DNA of 49,371 nt from Arenicellales bacterium (GCA_030754035.1 JASMBC010000005.1:1-49371), one strand, 5' to 3'; positions 26,412 through 35,630 are shown, counted from the stretch's first letter. Made by a program: numbers and translations. Notes: generated by a model not told the origin, from the letters alone.

Positions 26412-27455
26412 GTGAAATTCCAACTAGCGATCAACATGGAGCGTATCTCGCCGGATATCGATATGCGCGATGTCCAACGGCATACGCTGGAAATGGTCCA
26501 GATGGCCGACGAAGGTGGCTTTCATATTGCCTGGGCAGCTGAACATCATGCTCTGGAAATGACCATTGCGCCAAACCCGTTTCAGATACTTACCTGGTGG
26601 GCAGCACATACCAATCGCATTCGACTTGGCACGGCTGTGGCAGTCGCCGCGTACTGGCACCCAATCAACCTGGCCGGTGAGGCTGCTCTGGTGGATCTGT
26701 ACAGTAATGGTCGGCTGGATTTTGGCATCGGCTCAGGCGCCTACCAGCGTGAGTTCGATCGTATGCACGCCGGACTCAAGCAAAGTGACGCCTGGCGCTA
26801 TATGCAGGAAATGCTCCCCGCGGTAAAAGCGCTGTGGCAAGGTGATTACGCCCATGAGGGTGAATTCTGGCGCTTTCCCGAATCGACTTCGGTGCCCAAA
26901 CCTGTACAGCAACCCCACCCACCAATCTGGGTAGCCGCAAGAGCGCCGATCACCTATGACTATGCAGTCAAGCAGCAGTGCAACATTATGTCCTGGCCGC
27001 TGACCCGGCCTCTGAGCGAGGTCGAGACCTACCTGGGTCGATTACAGACAGCACTGGAAGAAAACCCGGGCAATAATCGACCCATATTCGCGACCATGCG
27101 CCACACCTGCGTCTATGACAATAAAGACGACTGGATGGTGCCCGTGGAAGCGGCCATGCGCCAGTTAGGTCAGTTTGAGAATCTGTTCAAAAACGCCGGC
27201 GGCGTCGACAACGGTTTCCCGGCTATGATCGATTTATCGACACTGGAAAACCGGGACGAATACGACCCGAAGACACTGCACGAACACCTGATGTTTGGCA
27301 CCCCCGACGAGATCGTCAATAAACTGCGGCTTTACGACGAACTGGGTGTCGATCAGTTCACTTACTATGCCAGCCTCGGATTGGGACTGAAAGAACAGAA
27401 ACGCTCGCTGGCACTGTTCATCAACGAAGTGATGCCCGAGTTCGCCGAGAACTGA
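26412..27455 (+). CDS. LLM flavin monooxygenase, TgnB-like
   Basis: A 347-residue bacterial-luciferase-like oxygenase using reduced flavin from a separate reductase. The N-terminus INMERISPD, the WAAEHHAL metal-free active-site strand, GSGAYQREFDRM and the FPESTSVPKPVQQPHPPIW segment closely resemble the trigonelline oxygenase TgnB group as I remember it. Start is GTG 26412, preceded by AGGAAGAG; the long open frame back to 25851 runs antisense to the SnoaL gene. No flavin reductase gene is nearby. Neighbouring ALDH, RidA and hydrolase fit oxidative opening of an N-heterocycle. A bidirectional terminator follows. Confidence 0.82.
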   Translation: MKFQLAINMERISPDIDMRDVQRHTLEMVQMADEGGFHIAWAAEHHALEMTIAPNPFQILTWWAAHTNRIRLGTAVAVAAYWHPINLAGEAALVDLYSNGRLDFGIGSGAYQREFDRMHAGLKQSDAWRYMQEMLPAVKALWQGDYAHEGEFWRFPESTSVPKPVQQPHPPIWVAARAPITYDYAVKQQCNIMSWPLTRPLSEVETYLGRLQTALEENPGNNRPIFATMRHTCVYDNKDDWMVPVEAAMRQLGQFENLFKNAGGVDNGFPAMIDLSTLENRDEYDPKTLHEHLMFGTPDEIVNKLRLYDELGVDQFTYYASLGLGLKEQKRSLALFINEVMPEFAEN

Positions 27456-27491
27456 TGCCGAACAACGGGCCTGCCGTTGGCTCTTCACGAT

Positions 27492-27534
27492 GATCTACCT
27501 CGCGCGCAGTGCGCGAGGTAGATCAGTTTTGAGT
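27492..27534. terminator. Bidirectional terminator between convergent genes
   Basis: GATCTACCTCGCGC (27492-27505) pairs perfectly with GCGCGAGGTAGATC (27511-27524) over 14 bp with a 5-base loop. AGTTTTGAGTTTT follows on the plus strand, ending the LLM gene. On the minus strand it would stop transcription from the BKACE gene. Confidence 0.85.
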
Positions 27535-27535
27535 T

Positions 27536-28420
27536 TTAAGAGATGCCAAGTTTCTCGCGTGCTTCATCGGCATCACACACCCGACCACCGAGGTCACCAA
27601 TAATCCGGACGGCTTTTTCAACCAGTTGCGCGTTACTGGCCGGCACGCCTTTTTCCAGGTAAAGGTTATCCTCCAGTCCGACCCGGGCATTACCCCCCAG
27701 CAACATTGCCTGCGCTACCATCGGCATCTGGGCACGGCTGATACCGAAACCTGACCAGATAACACCACTGGGCAATTGATTGACCATGGCATTCATGGTC
27801 GCAGGATCGGCGCCGGCACCCCAGGGGATGCCCAGACAGATCTGATACATGGCCGGCCCCTTGATCAGGCCTTCAGCGACCATCTGATTGGCAAAACGCA
27901 AGTGCCCCAGATCAAACACCTCCATCTCGGGCTTGACACCAATCTCGGCATAACGTGTGGCCATGGTACGCAGCATATTGGGCGTTTGCACGTAAACATA
28001 GTTGGCGTTATCAAAATTGATCGTGCCGCAGTCCAGGGTGGCGATATCCGGACGCAACAGTTCAACGTGCGCCATGCGCTGCTCGGCAGTAATCAGGTCG
28101 GTGCCCTCTGCCGGCACCTGCGGGTTATCGTCATCAATAATCAGATCACCACCCATGCCAGCCGTCAGGTTGATCAGTACATTGCGTCCACTATTTCTGA
28201 CCCGCTCGACCACATCCTTGAACAGTGCAATATCGCGACTGCCTTTCCCGGTCTGCGGGTCACGCACATGCAGGTGCACGATCGCTGCCCCAGCATCTGC
28301 CGCCTCAATGGCTGAAGCCGCAATTTGCTCCGGTGTTACTGGAATCGCAGGATGCTTATCGACTGTGTCGCCGGCCCCGGTGACAGCGCAGGTCACCACT
28401 ACATTGCTATTCATTGCCAT
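27536..28420 (-). CDS. Beta-keto acid cleavage enzyme (BKACE, DUF849)
   Basis: A 294-residue TIM-barrel Zn enzyme that transfers an acyl group from a 3-keto acid to CoA, releasing acetoacetate. The Zn ligands His49 and His51 are in VHLHVRDP, and LTAGMGGD and [10 protein letters not shown] are typical active-site loops. It is the gene immediately downstream of L-carnitine dehydrogenase, which makes 3-dehydrocarnitine, the known substrate of the carnitine BKACE subgroup. The predicted reaction is 3-dehydrocarnitine plus acetyl-CoA to betainyl-CoA plus acetoacetate. It is the last gene of the minus-strand operon. Confidence 0.9.
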   Translation of the reverse strand: MAMNSNVVVTCAVTGAGDTVDKHPAIPVTPEQIAASAIEAADAGAAIVHLHVRDPQTGKGSRDIALFKDVVERVRNSGRNVLINLTAGMGGDLIIDDDNPQVPAEGTDLITAEQRMAHVELLRPDIATLDCGTINFDNANYVYVQTPNMLRTMATRYAEIGVKPEMEVFDLGHLRFANQMVAEGLIKGPAMYQICLGIPWGAGADPATMNAMVNQLPSGVIWSGFGISRAQMPMVAQAMLLGGNARVGLEDNLYLEKGVPASNAQLVEKAVRIIGDLGGRVCDADEAREKLGIS

Positions 28421-28491
28421 TTTTGCTACTCCTTCGTATCATTTATGTATTGTCAGTGTGTTGCGCAGACTTGAGGTTTACCCAGTCTGAC

Positions 28492-29463
28492 TCAACCCAT
28501 CTTTGGCCAACCATCCTCGCTGGGTGGGTACCAATGCTCGCGCAGCACTTTTTGAATCTCGACCAGGCAACGGTCGCGGCGGCGCTCCATATCACCGAAA
28601 TCGCGGACTCCGGATTCCACCTCACACCCTTCAACGATCCGCTGCTTGAGTTCATCGGTTAATTCAGGCGCCTTCATGTGCGACCAGGGTAATTTCAGCG
28701 CCGGCCCAAACTGCTCGATCGTGTGGCGCATACCACCCGGACCACCACCCAGATGCCAGGCGAGAAATGTACCCATAAACGCCCAGCGCAGGCCCGGGCC
28801 GCCTGTCACGGCCGCGTCAATTTCCGCTACAGTTGCGACACCCTCATCGATTAAATGCAATGCCTCGCGGTACAGCGATTCCTGCAGTCGGTCCGCAATA
28901 TAGGCTTCGATTTCGCGGCGCACGTGCAGTGGTCGCATACCAATTGCACTGTAGAACTGCCCGGCCCGGGATATCGACTCGGCCGAAGTCTGCTCACCGC
29001 CCACCACCTCGACTAATGGCAGCAGATACACCGGTGCAAAAGGGTGACCGATGACCAGGCGTTCGGGGTGACGGCAACGTGATTGCAAACGACTGGGTAA
29101 AAGCCCCGAAGAGCTCGACGCAATGATCGTGTCGCTCTTGGCATGCCGGCTGATCTCCTCATGAACCTCGATTTTCAGCGCCTCACGCTCAGGAACGTTT
29201 TCCTGAATAAAATCGGCCTGCGTCACCGCAGTGGCGATATCATCGGCGAAGTACAACCGGCTTCGATCTCCTTCGTCTGTTAGCCCGGCAGCCTCCAGAA
29301 CCGGCCAGGCATCGGCAATGGTTTTTTCGACATAACCACGTGCCTCGGCCCTGGGATCTGTCAGCACCACTTCTAACCCACTGGCCAGGCACCTCGCGGC
29401 CCAGCCGCCGCCAATAACGCCCCCGCCTACCAGTGCGATGCGCTGAACTCTCTCTTGTGTCAT
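28492..29463 (-). CDS. L-carnitine 3-dehydrogenase
   Basis: A 323-residue NAD-dependent enzyme of the 3-hydroxyacyl-CoA dehydrogenase fold. The Rossmann motif GGGVIG is at 13-18. SSSSGLLPS, HPFAPVYLLPLVEVVGG, GMRPLHVRREIEAYIADRL, LRWAFMGTFL and MRHTIEQFGPAL match L-carnitine dehydrogenases, not hydroxybutyryl-CoA dehydrogenases. Some relatives carry a C-terminal thioesterase domain; it is absent here. Between a CaiD-like gene and BKACE, it should oxidise carnitine to 3-dehydrocarnitine. One substitution is notable: HPFAP where most have HPFNP. Confidence 0.88.
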   Translation of the reverse strand: MTQERVQRIALVGGGVIGGGWAARCLASGLEVVLTDPRAEARGYVEKTIADAWPVLEAAGLTDEGDRSRLYFADDIATAVTQADFIQENVPEREALKIEVHEEISRHAKSDTIIASSSSGLLPSRLQSRCRHPERLVIGHPFAPVYLLPLVEVVGGEQTSAESISRAGQFYSAIGMRPLHVRREIEAYIADRLQESLYREALHLIDEGVATVAEIDAAVTGGPGLRWAFMGTFLAWHLGGGPGGMRHTIEQFGPALKLPWSHMKAPELTDELKQRIVEGCEVESGVRDFGDMERRRDRCLVEIQKVLREHWYPPSEDGWPKMG

Positions 29464-29489
29464 TACTTTCCCCTTTGCTCTGGCAGCGG

Positions 29490-30302
29490 CTATTCGCCAC
29501 GAAATACGGGTTTGCGTTTTTCCACAAATGCCTTAACCCCTTCCTTGGCATCTTCTGAGCGCAGCATCTTGCGATAAACCGGCAAATCAGCCGTACGCAT
29601 AGTATTAAAAGCGCCCTCTACGGTGTCGCCTTCAATCGCTCGTAGCACTTCCTTGACCGTCTGCACCGCCAGTGGCGCAGACTCGGCAATCTGTTGCGCC
29701 CATTGGCGTGCAGTATTCATCAACTCGGTCGCTGGTACCACCGCGTTCACCAGCCCATGGCTGGCTGCTTCGTTCGCGCTCATACGCCGACCCAGCAACA
29801 GCATCTCGACCGCGACGTTATATGGGATCCGCCTTGGCAAACGTTGTATAGCCCCGGCATCCGGCACAATGCCCAATGGCATCTCCGGTAACTGGAAAAA
29901 TACGTGATCTGCCGCAACGATCAGGTCACAAGCCATGACCAGTTCAAACCCGCCTCCGATCGCAAGCCCATTAACTGCACCGATAACCGGCTTGTTAAGG
30001 TTCCACATCTCGGTTAATCCTGCAAACCCGCCCGGCAGATCTGCGTCGGCTTCCCACCAGTTGTCCAGCTGCTGCTCGCCCGCGTCCAACGCCTTAAGGT
30101 CCCATCCCGCAGAGAACATTTTCTCGCCAGTTGCCGTCACCAGGCCCACCCGCAGTTCGGGATCATCGCGCAGCATGACCACCGCTTCATTGATTCTGCG
30201 GCTCAAGTCGAAATCAATAGCATTTACCTTGGGGCGGTTAAGCGTAATCTCTAATACCGCGCCATGTCGCTCAACCAGTAGTTCTTGTGCTCTGTGGTCC
30301 AT
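29490..30302 (-). CDS. CaiD-like carnitinyl-CoA dehydratase
   Basis: A 270-residue crotonase. The segments KMFSAGWDLKAL (61-72), PGGFAGLTEMWNLNKPVI and LPEMPLGIVPDAGA strongly recall E. coli CaiD, which hydrates crotonobetainyl-CoA to L-carnitinyl-CoA. Glu120 and Glu140 are the catalytic pair. ATG 30302 has AGGGAA upstream; the open frame to 30380 is leader. First gene of the minus operon CaiD-CDH-BKACE, and divergent from an acyl-CoA dehydrogenase and an acyl-CoA ligase gene that would supply its substrate. Confidence 0.85.
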   Translation of the reverse strand: MDHRAQELLVERHGAVLEITLNRPKVNAIDFDLSRRINEAVVMLRDDPELRVGLVTATGEKMFSAGWDLKALDAGEQQLDNWWEADADLPGGFAGLTEMWNLNKPVIGAVNGLAIGGGFELVMACDLIVAADHVFFQLPEMPLGIVPDAGAIQRLPRRIPYNVAVEMLLLGRRMSANEAASHGLVNAVVPATELMNTARQWAQQIAESAPLAVQTVKEVLRAIEGDTVEGAFNTMRTADLPVYRKMLRSEDAKEGVKAFVEKRKPVFRGE

Positions 30303-30365
30303 TTGTTTCCCTGGATTCGACTGGTTTGGTCTGCAGTCGGAATAAAATGTAAAGACGCACGATAT

Positions 30366-30425
30366 GGCAATAACGTGCACAAGGCAATATCATGAGCGGC
30401 CACGGCTTGCGCCGCTACGGCAATA
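30366..30425. repeat. Three GGCAATA direct repeats in the divergent promoter region
   Basis: GGCAATA occurs at 30366-30372, 30383-30389 and 30419-30425, within the 176-base region between the CaiD-like and acyl-CoA dehydrogenase genes. The first two are 17 bases apart. They may be sites for a regulator of the divergent carnitine-type genes. A GCGGC/GCCGC inverted repeat lies between the second and third copies. Confidence 0.35.
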
Positions 30426-30478
30426 ATGCGCTCGGGTGGATACTTTTCAGCGCTTTGAACTTGAATCCTGGGGGAATC

Positions 30479-31639
30479 ATGGACATCGAACTAAACAGCG
30501 AACAGCGGATGCTGGCCGACTCTATTAAGGCATTTGTCGAAGAAGAGCTGATGCCCCTGGAAAACGAGGTTGAACGCGCAGGTGAAGTCAGTGCTGAGAT
30601 GGGTGAACGCATCAAGCACAAAGCTCTTGAGATGGGTTTTTACGCCGCCAATCTACCCGAATCAATCGGAGGTGGTGGGCTGGACTGCACCAGCCTGGCG
30701 ATCATGGAACGCGAGTTCGGCAAGGTCACACACGCACTGCATGGCTTTGCCTGGCGCCCCACCGAGCTGCTATTGGCCTGCAGTGATGAGCAAAAAGAAC
30801 GCTATCTGCTTCCTTGCGTAAAAGGAGGCAAAGTTGAGTGCTTCGCCATCACAGAGCCAGGTGCCGGCTCTGACATCATGTCGATGGCAACACGCGCACA
30901 GCCTGACGGGGATGACTGGATCATCAATGGAGCCAAGCATTTTGTCAGCAGTCACGTCGAGCCCGATTTTGCGATTGTCTTTGCCGTCACTGGAGCGGAT
31001 GAAACTACTCGTGGCTCGCGCAAACGGGTCAGTGCGTTTCTGCTAGACCGCGGGCATCCAGGTTTTGATATCACGCGTGGGCCGCGCTGTGTCAGCCAGC
31101 GGGCATACCTCAATTTCGTATTGTCATTTAATGACTGTCGAGTCAATAAGAGTCAGATGCTCGGCGCAGAAGGCGAAGGCCTGAAGCTTGCCGACAAGTG
31201 GATTAAGATGGGCCGGGTATGGGTTGGAGCCGGCTGCTGTGGTCGCGCGGAGCGACTGTTGGAGTTGTCGCTGGACTGGGCTGCCAACCGCAAGCAGTTT
31301 GGTCAACCCATCGGCAAATTCCAAGGAACGTCTTTTAAGCTGGCAGACATGGCGACCGAACTGCAGGCCGCCGACCTCATGGTGATGCATGCGGCCAGAA
31401 AAGCCGATGCGGGGCAGATGACGCCCACCGATGCAGCCATGTGCAAGCTGTTCGCCTCCGAGATGCTGCACCGCCTGGCCGATAACGCGGTCCAGATCTA
31501 CGGCGGCATGGGCCTGATGGAAGATTTCCCGATCGAACGTCTATGGCGTGACGCACGCCTTGAGCGAATCTGGGAAGGTACATCTGAAATACAGCGACAC
31601 ATCATCAGCCGATCACTGCTGCGACCGCTTGGCGCATGA
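30479..31639 (+). CDS. Acyl-CoA dehydrogenase
   Basis: A 386-residue FAD enzyme that makes 2-enoyl-CoA. The FAD-binding ITEPGAGSD signature, the second signature KQFGQPIGKFQ...DMA and the C-terminal IYGGMGLMEDFPIERLWRD...IWEGTSEIQR with the catalytic Glu are all intact. ATG 30479 follows GGGGGAA. It overlaps the ligase gene by four bases (ATGA) and faces the CaiD-like gene, so oxidation of gamma-butyrobetainyl-CoA to crotonobetainyl-CoA is the attractive role; E. coli CaiA works in the reverse direction. Specificity cannot be read from the sequence. Confidence 0.88.
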   Translation: MDIELNSEQRMLADSIKAFVEEELMPLENEVERAGEVSAEMGERIKHKALEMGFYAANLPESIGGGGLDCTSLAIMEREFGKVTHALHGFAWRPTELLLACSDEQKERYLLPCVKGGKVECFAITEPGAGSDIMSMATRAQPDGDDWIINGAKHFVSSHVEPDFAIVFAVTGADETTRGSRKRVSAFLLDRGHPGFDITRGPRCVSQRAYLNFVLSFNDCRVNKSQMLGAEGEGLKLADKWIKMGRVWVGAGCCGRAERLLELSLDWAANRKQFGQPIGKFQGTSFKLADMATELQAADLMVMHAARKADAGQMTPTDAAMCKLFASEMLHRLADNAVQIYGGMGLMEDFPIERLWRDARLERIWEGTSEIQRHIISRSLLRPLGA

Positions 31640-33753
31640 CCCCAAAACAACGTGCCAATCTCGATCGGCTGCTGGCGCCACGCCATATTGCCTTTATCGG
31701 CGGCGATGCTGCTGTATCTGCGGCACAACAGTGCGCCACGAGTGGCTTCGCCGGCGAAATCTGGGGCGTCAATCCACGCCCGGGGCGGTTCGGTGAGATA
31801 CCTTCCTTCGCCAGTGTCGAGCATCTGCCGCAAGCACCGGATGCGGTTTTTCTTGCCGTCCCACGACATGGCGTATCAGAGGTGCTCGCACAACTACGGG
31901 ATGCAGGCGCCGGCGGTATCGTCTGCTATACCGCAGGTTTTAGGGAGCTGGGTGGGCAAGGCGCTGATCTCGAGCGCGATCTGATTGCGGCCTGCGGCGA
32001 TATGGCGCTGGCTGGACCGAACGTGTTCGGTTTATTGAATTACGTCAGCGGGGCGCACCTGTGGCCATTCAGTCATGGCGGCAAACGGGTAACGGGCGGC
32101 CCCGCCATCATTTCTCAATCCGGCATGCTCTCGAGTTACCTGCTGACCAACAGACGTTCAATTAATTTCTCGTACGTGATCGGCGCCGGGAATCAATCCA
32201 TTTTAGGTGTTGAAGACTACCTCGACAGCCTTGTCGATAACGGTGCTGTCACTGGCTTTGGCCTGTACATAGAAACACTGCGCGACATACCCCGTTTTGC
32301 GGATGCGGTTGCCCGCGCCATGGCACGTAAGGTGCCCGTGGTCGCACTCAAGGTGGGTCAATCTGAGCTGGCAGCCCAGACTGCGCTCACCCATACCGGT
32401 TCTTTGGCCGGCCAAGATGTCTGCTACCAGGCGCTTTTTGACCGGATCGGTGTTGCCCGTGCTTTAAGTCCCAGCCTGCTACTGGAAACCCTGCAGATGC
32501 TGACCACGGCCGGTGCACCGGCAGGTAAGCGGCTTGCGGCATTCACCTGCTCAGGCGGCGACGTCGCCATGCTCGCCGACTGTGCCGACAGTCAAGGTCT
32601 GATCTTCGATGCACCCGATGCCGCAACGGAAAAATCCCTGCGCCAATGGCTTCCTGACATTGCGACCGTGGGCAATCCGCTTGATTACACCACGCCGCTT
32701 TGGGGGCAGGAGGAAACCCTGAAAAATGTGTTCAGCGCGGCGCTCGCACCCGGCTACGATGCAGCACTACTGGTACAGGACTATCCCCCGATTGAAATCA
32801 GTGACGATCGGCCCTACTACCAGGCTGATACCCGGGCCTTTATTCACGCAACACAAAGTGCCGGTATACCGGCTGCAGTGTGCTCCAGCCTGCCGGAGAA
32901 TCTTGATCACGAAACCCAGGCAACGCTCATCAACAACGGTATCGCGCCGTTGCAGGGTATCAGCGAAGCCACCATGGCTATCAGCGCTTCGGCCGTATTC
33001 GGCCGGGTGTGTAAGAAACTGCAAAGCGGCTCAGACCCTTTTATTCCCAAAATCTATACACCCGACCGCTCCCAGCCGGTCACCCTGGATGAATGGCAGG
33101 GCAAACAGATGCTGCGAACGCACCGCATTCCCGTTCCGAGGGGTGAGCTGGTCAATTCTAAAACAGTGAGTGAGGCAGCTCGCCGGATCGGCTTTCCGGT
33201 CGCTCTTAAGCTCGTCAACAACCAGTTGCCGCATAAAACCGAAGCTGGGGTCGTCCGACTGAACCTTGCCAACCAAGACCAAGTCTGCCAAGCGGCACAC
33301 GAGGTGCTGGATCTGGGATCGCAAGCTCTCGGTCAACAGGTCGACGACCAGTTGTTGGTCGAAAAAATGCTGGATACAGTGCTCGCAGAGTTACTGGTGG
33401 GGGTACAGAATAATCCGCAATTTGGTCTGGTCATGACACTCGCAGGAGGGGGAACCCTGGTAGAGCTCATGGCTGATTCCACGACAATACTTTTACCAGC
33501 AGACCTATCCAGTCTTCGTGATGCCCTTGCCTCGCTTAAGGTCATGCGTCTGCTGGAAGGTTATCGTAACCGCCCACACGCCGATGTCGACCAATTGCTT
33601 GATACTCTGGTCGCTATCAGTGAAATGGCGCAACACCTCGCGCATGAACTCATTGCGATGGATATCAATCCGCTGCTGGTGACTCAAAGCGGCTGCTTTG
33701 CCGCGGATACGCTGATTCAGTTGAGTCACGAAAACTTGCTGGCAATGCCCTGA
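31636..33753 (+). CDS. ADP-forming acyl-CoA synthetase
   Basis: A 705-residue fused ligase of the NDP-forming acyl-CoA synthetase superfamily. Order: CoA-binding Rossmann domain (about 1-130), two succinyl-CoA-ligase-like domains with the phospho-histidine His253 in LTHTGSLAG, and a C-terminal ATP-grasp domain (about 485-700). It activates a carboxylic acid with CoA and ATP; the superfamily includes acetate-CoA ligase and DddX, which acts on DMSP. Translationally coupled to the acyl-CoA dehydrogenase. In a carnitine-type pathway it would replace the AMP-forming ligase CaiC or the CoA transferase CaiB. Substrate inferred, not shown. Confidence 0.87.
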   Translation: MTPKQRANLDRLLAPRHIAFIGGDAAVSAAQQCATSGFAGEIWGVNPRPGRFGEIPSFASVEHLPQAPDAVFLAVPRHGVSEVLAQLRDAGAGGIVCYTAGFRELGGQGADLERDLIAACGDMALAGPNVFGLLNYVSGAHLWPFSHGGKRVTGGPAIISQSGMLSSYLLTNRRSINFSYVIGAGNQSILGVEDYLDSLVDNGAVTGFGLYIETLRDIPRFADAVARAMARKVPVVALKVGQSELAAQTALTHTGSLAGQDVCYQALFDRIGVARALSPSLLLETLQMLTTAGAPAGKRLAAFTCSGGDVAMLADCADSQGLIFDAPDAATEKSLRQWLPDIATVGNPLDYTTPLWGQEETLKNVFSAALAPGYDAALLVQDYPPIEISDDRPYYQADTRAFIHATQSAGIPAAVCSSLPENLDHETQATLINNGIAPLQGISEATMAISASAVFGRVCKKLQSGSDPFIPKIYTPDRSQPVTLDEWQGKQMLRTHRIPVPRGELVNSKTVSEAARRIGFPVALKLVNNQLPHKTEAGVVRLNLANQDQVCQAAHEVLDLGSQALGQQVDDQLLVEKMLDTVLAELLVGVQNNPQFGLVMTLAGGGTLVELMADSTTILLPADLSSLRDALASLKVMRLLEGYRNRPHADVDQLLDTLVAISEMAQHLAHELIAMDINPLLVTQSGCFAADTLIQLSHENLLAMP

Positions 33754-34060
33754 TCTTGTGGACTGGAACCACTGCTGTGGTTGCGCTGTTCGACACGCTT
33801 CGTCCACCGGGTTATCCGCAATTTCGACCCGATCGACAACATCACTGTCGCATGGATTTTTGTAAACAACCTGGGGCAACAGGCGCGAAACAGATAATGG
33901 TTGCGAAGCCAACTAGTTCAGTTCGTTTAAAACAAACCTGCAAGGGTATCCAGATCAGGGTAGTGGCTAGACGACACGCAAGCTGCAAAATTATGCGCCA
34001 GAGTTTTGGACTTGATGCGACAATAGTTCCCTAGAATCCATAAAAAACAACCCCCATGAT
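33754..34060 (+). other. Intergenic gap, no gene recognised
   Basis: About 307 bases between the acyl-CoA synthetase and the HAD gene. Short frames on both strands have no recognisable product. The last 50 bases contain TTGATG and TAGAAT, but their 14-base spacing is too short for a good sigma-70 promoter. Confidence 0.35.
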
Positions 34061-34720
34061 ATGAAAGGACTTGTACTGCTCGACTACGACGGCGTGATTG
34101 TTGACTCGGCACAGCCGGTGCTGGAGCAGACAGCCGTTTTCTGCAAGGATCAGGGCTTGCCGTTTTCCCTCACCCTGGCCGATTTCGACCAGCTGGATCC
34201 AGCGACTTTCACCATGCTCGCCAAAGTCGCTGGCATACCCGACCCTGATCACCGCGCATACGGTCGCTTTCTTTTTGATACATTGCAAAATGGCGCTATA
34301 CAGATCGCTCTTTTTCACGGAATCAGTGAAATGATACGGGACTTAAGCGAGCGGCATATCCTTTGCGTGGTCACCGCCAATCATGCCGATGTGGTGCGAG
34401 CCCGGCTCGTACAAGAAGAGCTGGATGATTGCATCAGCACGTATTACGGCAGCGACCGACCAGGCGGCAAAGCGGAGCATATACGCGAGGCGCTCAACCA
34501 TTACGCCATCGATGCCCGACAAACCTGGATGGTGGGTGATTCGGTCAGCGACATGGATGCGGCGCACACCGCCGGGGTGAATGCTCTCGCAGTCGGTTGG
34601 GGCTGGCAATCCGCTGATGTGCTAAAAACGCGAGCGCCCGATCATCTTTTCCATGCTCCGCAGGAGCTTCACGCTTTTCTAAGCAGTCCCCTTGCTTTAT
34701 CGCAGATGAGCCATTCTTGA
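34061..34720 (+). CDS. HAD-family hydrolase (phosphoglycolate-phosphatase-like)
   Basis: A 219-residue subfamily IA HAD phosphatase: motif I LLDYDGVIVDS with Asp8 nucleophile and Asp10, motif II VTANHAD (Thr), motif III Lys in GGKAEHI, and motif IV MVGDSVSDMDAA. A small helical cap lies between motifs I and II. Substrate unknown; Gph, PgmB and similar enzymes share these features. The stop overlaps the TTG start of acpH, so the two are co-translated. Confidence 0.85.
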   Translation: MKGLVLLDYDGVIVDSAQPVLEQTAVFCKDQGLPFSLTLADFDQLDPATFTMLAKVAGIPDPDHRAYGRFLFDTLQNGAIQIALFHGISEMIRDLSERHILCVVTANHADVVRARLVQEELDDCISTYYGSDRPGGKAEHIREALNHYAIDARQTWMVGDSVSDMDAAHTAGVNALAVGWGWQSADVLKTRAPDHLFHAPQELHAFLSSPLALSQMSHS

Positions 34721-35352
34721 ATACCCTGGCACACCTATACCTGTCAGGGAACGACCCGGACCTGATACTGGGCAACTTTATCGGGGACTCGATTCGGGGC
34801 GAGCAATTCAACAGACTAAACCCGCAAGTGCAACAAGGGGTGCTTTTGCACCGACAGGTAGATCGCTATACCGATGCACACCCGGTCTTTCGGGGGCTAT
34901 CGTCTTTGATGCGTGAGGACTTTGGCCGTTATTGCTCGGTAGTGGCCGACGTATTTATGGATCATTTCCTGGCTAAAGACTGGCACCGCTACCATCAGCA
35001 ACCCCTGGTTGATTACACCGACTGGATCAAGTGTATTCTCGCGCCGCGCATAAGCGCGTGCCCTACCCGGTCGCAAAGGTTCTTCGATTACCTCAGTCGA
35101 ACCGATACGCTTTTGCATTATCGGTCCACCAGCGGTATCAACCAGACGCTGTCACAGATGGCCCAGCGCACTCGCTTTAATTCGGGGATGGAAAAATCCG
35201 GCGAAGTCTTGGCGCGGCTTTACCCGCAACTGCAAAACGGTTTCGATGATTTTTTCCCTCAACTCGTCGCCTACGCCGAGCGCCAAAGGCACTCACCAAC
35301 CCCACAGGCAAAGCAAGTCAGCTCTCAGGCCGAACCAGCGTTGGCGTCCTGA
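34717..35352 (+). CDS. acpH: ACP phosphodiesterase-like protein (AcpH)
   Basis: A 211-residue protein beginning MNTLAHLYLSGNDPDLILGN, the hallmark of AcpH (formerly DUF479), which removes 4'-phosphopantetheine from acyl carrier protein. GNFIGDSIRG, LLHRQVDRYTDAHP and VVADVFMDHFLAKDW are conserved and supply the His/Asp residues of the HD-like site. The start is TTG 34717, overlapping the upstream stop. The last 30 residues are a low-complexity tail. Its 3' end overlaps the convergent small-protein gene by 28 bases. Confidence 0.85.
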   Translation: MNTLAHLYLSGNDPDLILGNFIGDSIRGEQFNRLNPQVQQGVLLHRQVDRYTDAHPVFRGLSSLMREDFGRYCSVVADVFMDHFLAKDWHRYHQQPLVDYTDWIKCILAPRISACPTRSQRFFDYLSRTDTLLHYRSTSGINQTLSQMAQRTRFNSGMEKSGEVLARLYPQLQNGFDDFFPQLVAYAERQRHSPTPQAKQVSSQAEPALAS

Positions 35353-35630
35353 GGGGTATGGTAATAATCACTTTCGCTGGCTGATTGACGCACCTGTTCA
35401 ATCAGTCGTTCAAGGCGCTTTTGAGCGGTGTCGATCTCTTCGCACGATTCGCAATCCAGATCGCCACAAGGCTGATGCGCATAAAGCCAGAAATGCACGG
35501 CTCCGGCCAGCAGGCCAGAGGCCACTTCCCAGCTGTCCGATTCCGAATCCTGGTCCAGCAACTGGTTGCCCAACTCAATCATGCGCTCAGCAGCGGCGTC
35601 AAAATTCTGGGTATCGTCTTCGAGTTCCAT
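35325..35630 (-). CDS. Small acidic cytosolic protein, unknown function
   Basis: A 101-residue acidic helical protein starting at ATG 35630 with GAGGGAG just upstream. It has four cysteines in two CxxxC/CxxC-like clusters, CGDLDCESCEE (about residues 55-65), which could bind a metal. The ending SDYYHTPQDANAG looks conserved in style rather than random. I cannot name a family. It overlaps acpH tail-to-tail, and the PhyH gene lies upstream on the same strand after about 100 bases. Confidence 0.6.
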   Translation of the reverse strand: MELEDDTQNFDAAAERMIELGNQLLDQDSESDSWEVASGLLAGAVHFWLYAHQPCGDLDCESCEEIDTAQKRLERLIEQVRQSASESDYYHTPQDANAGSA

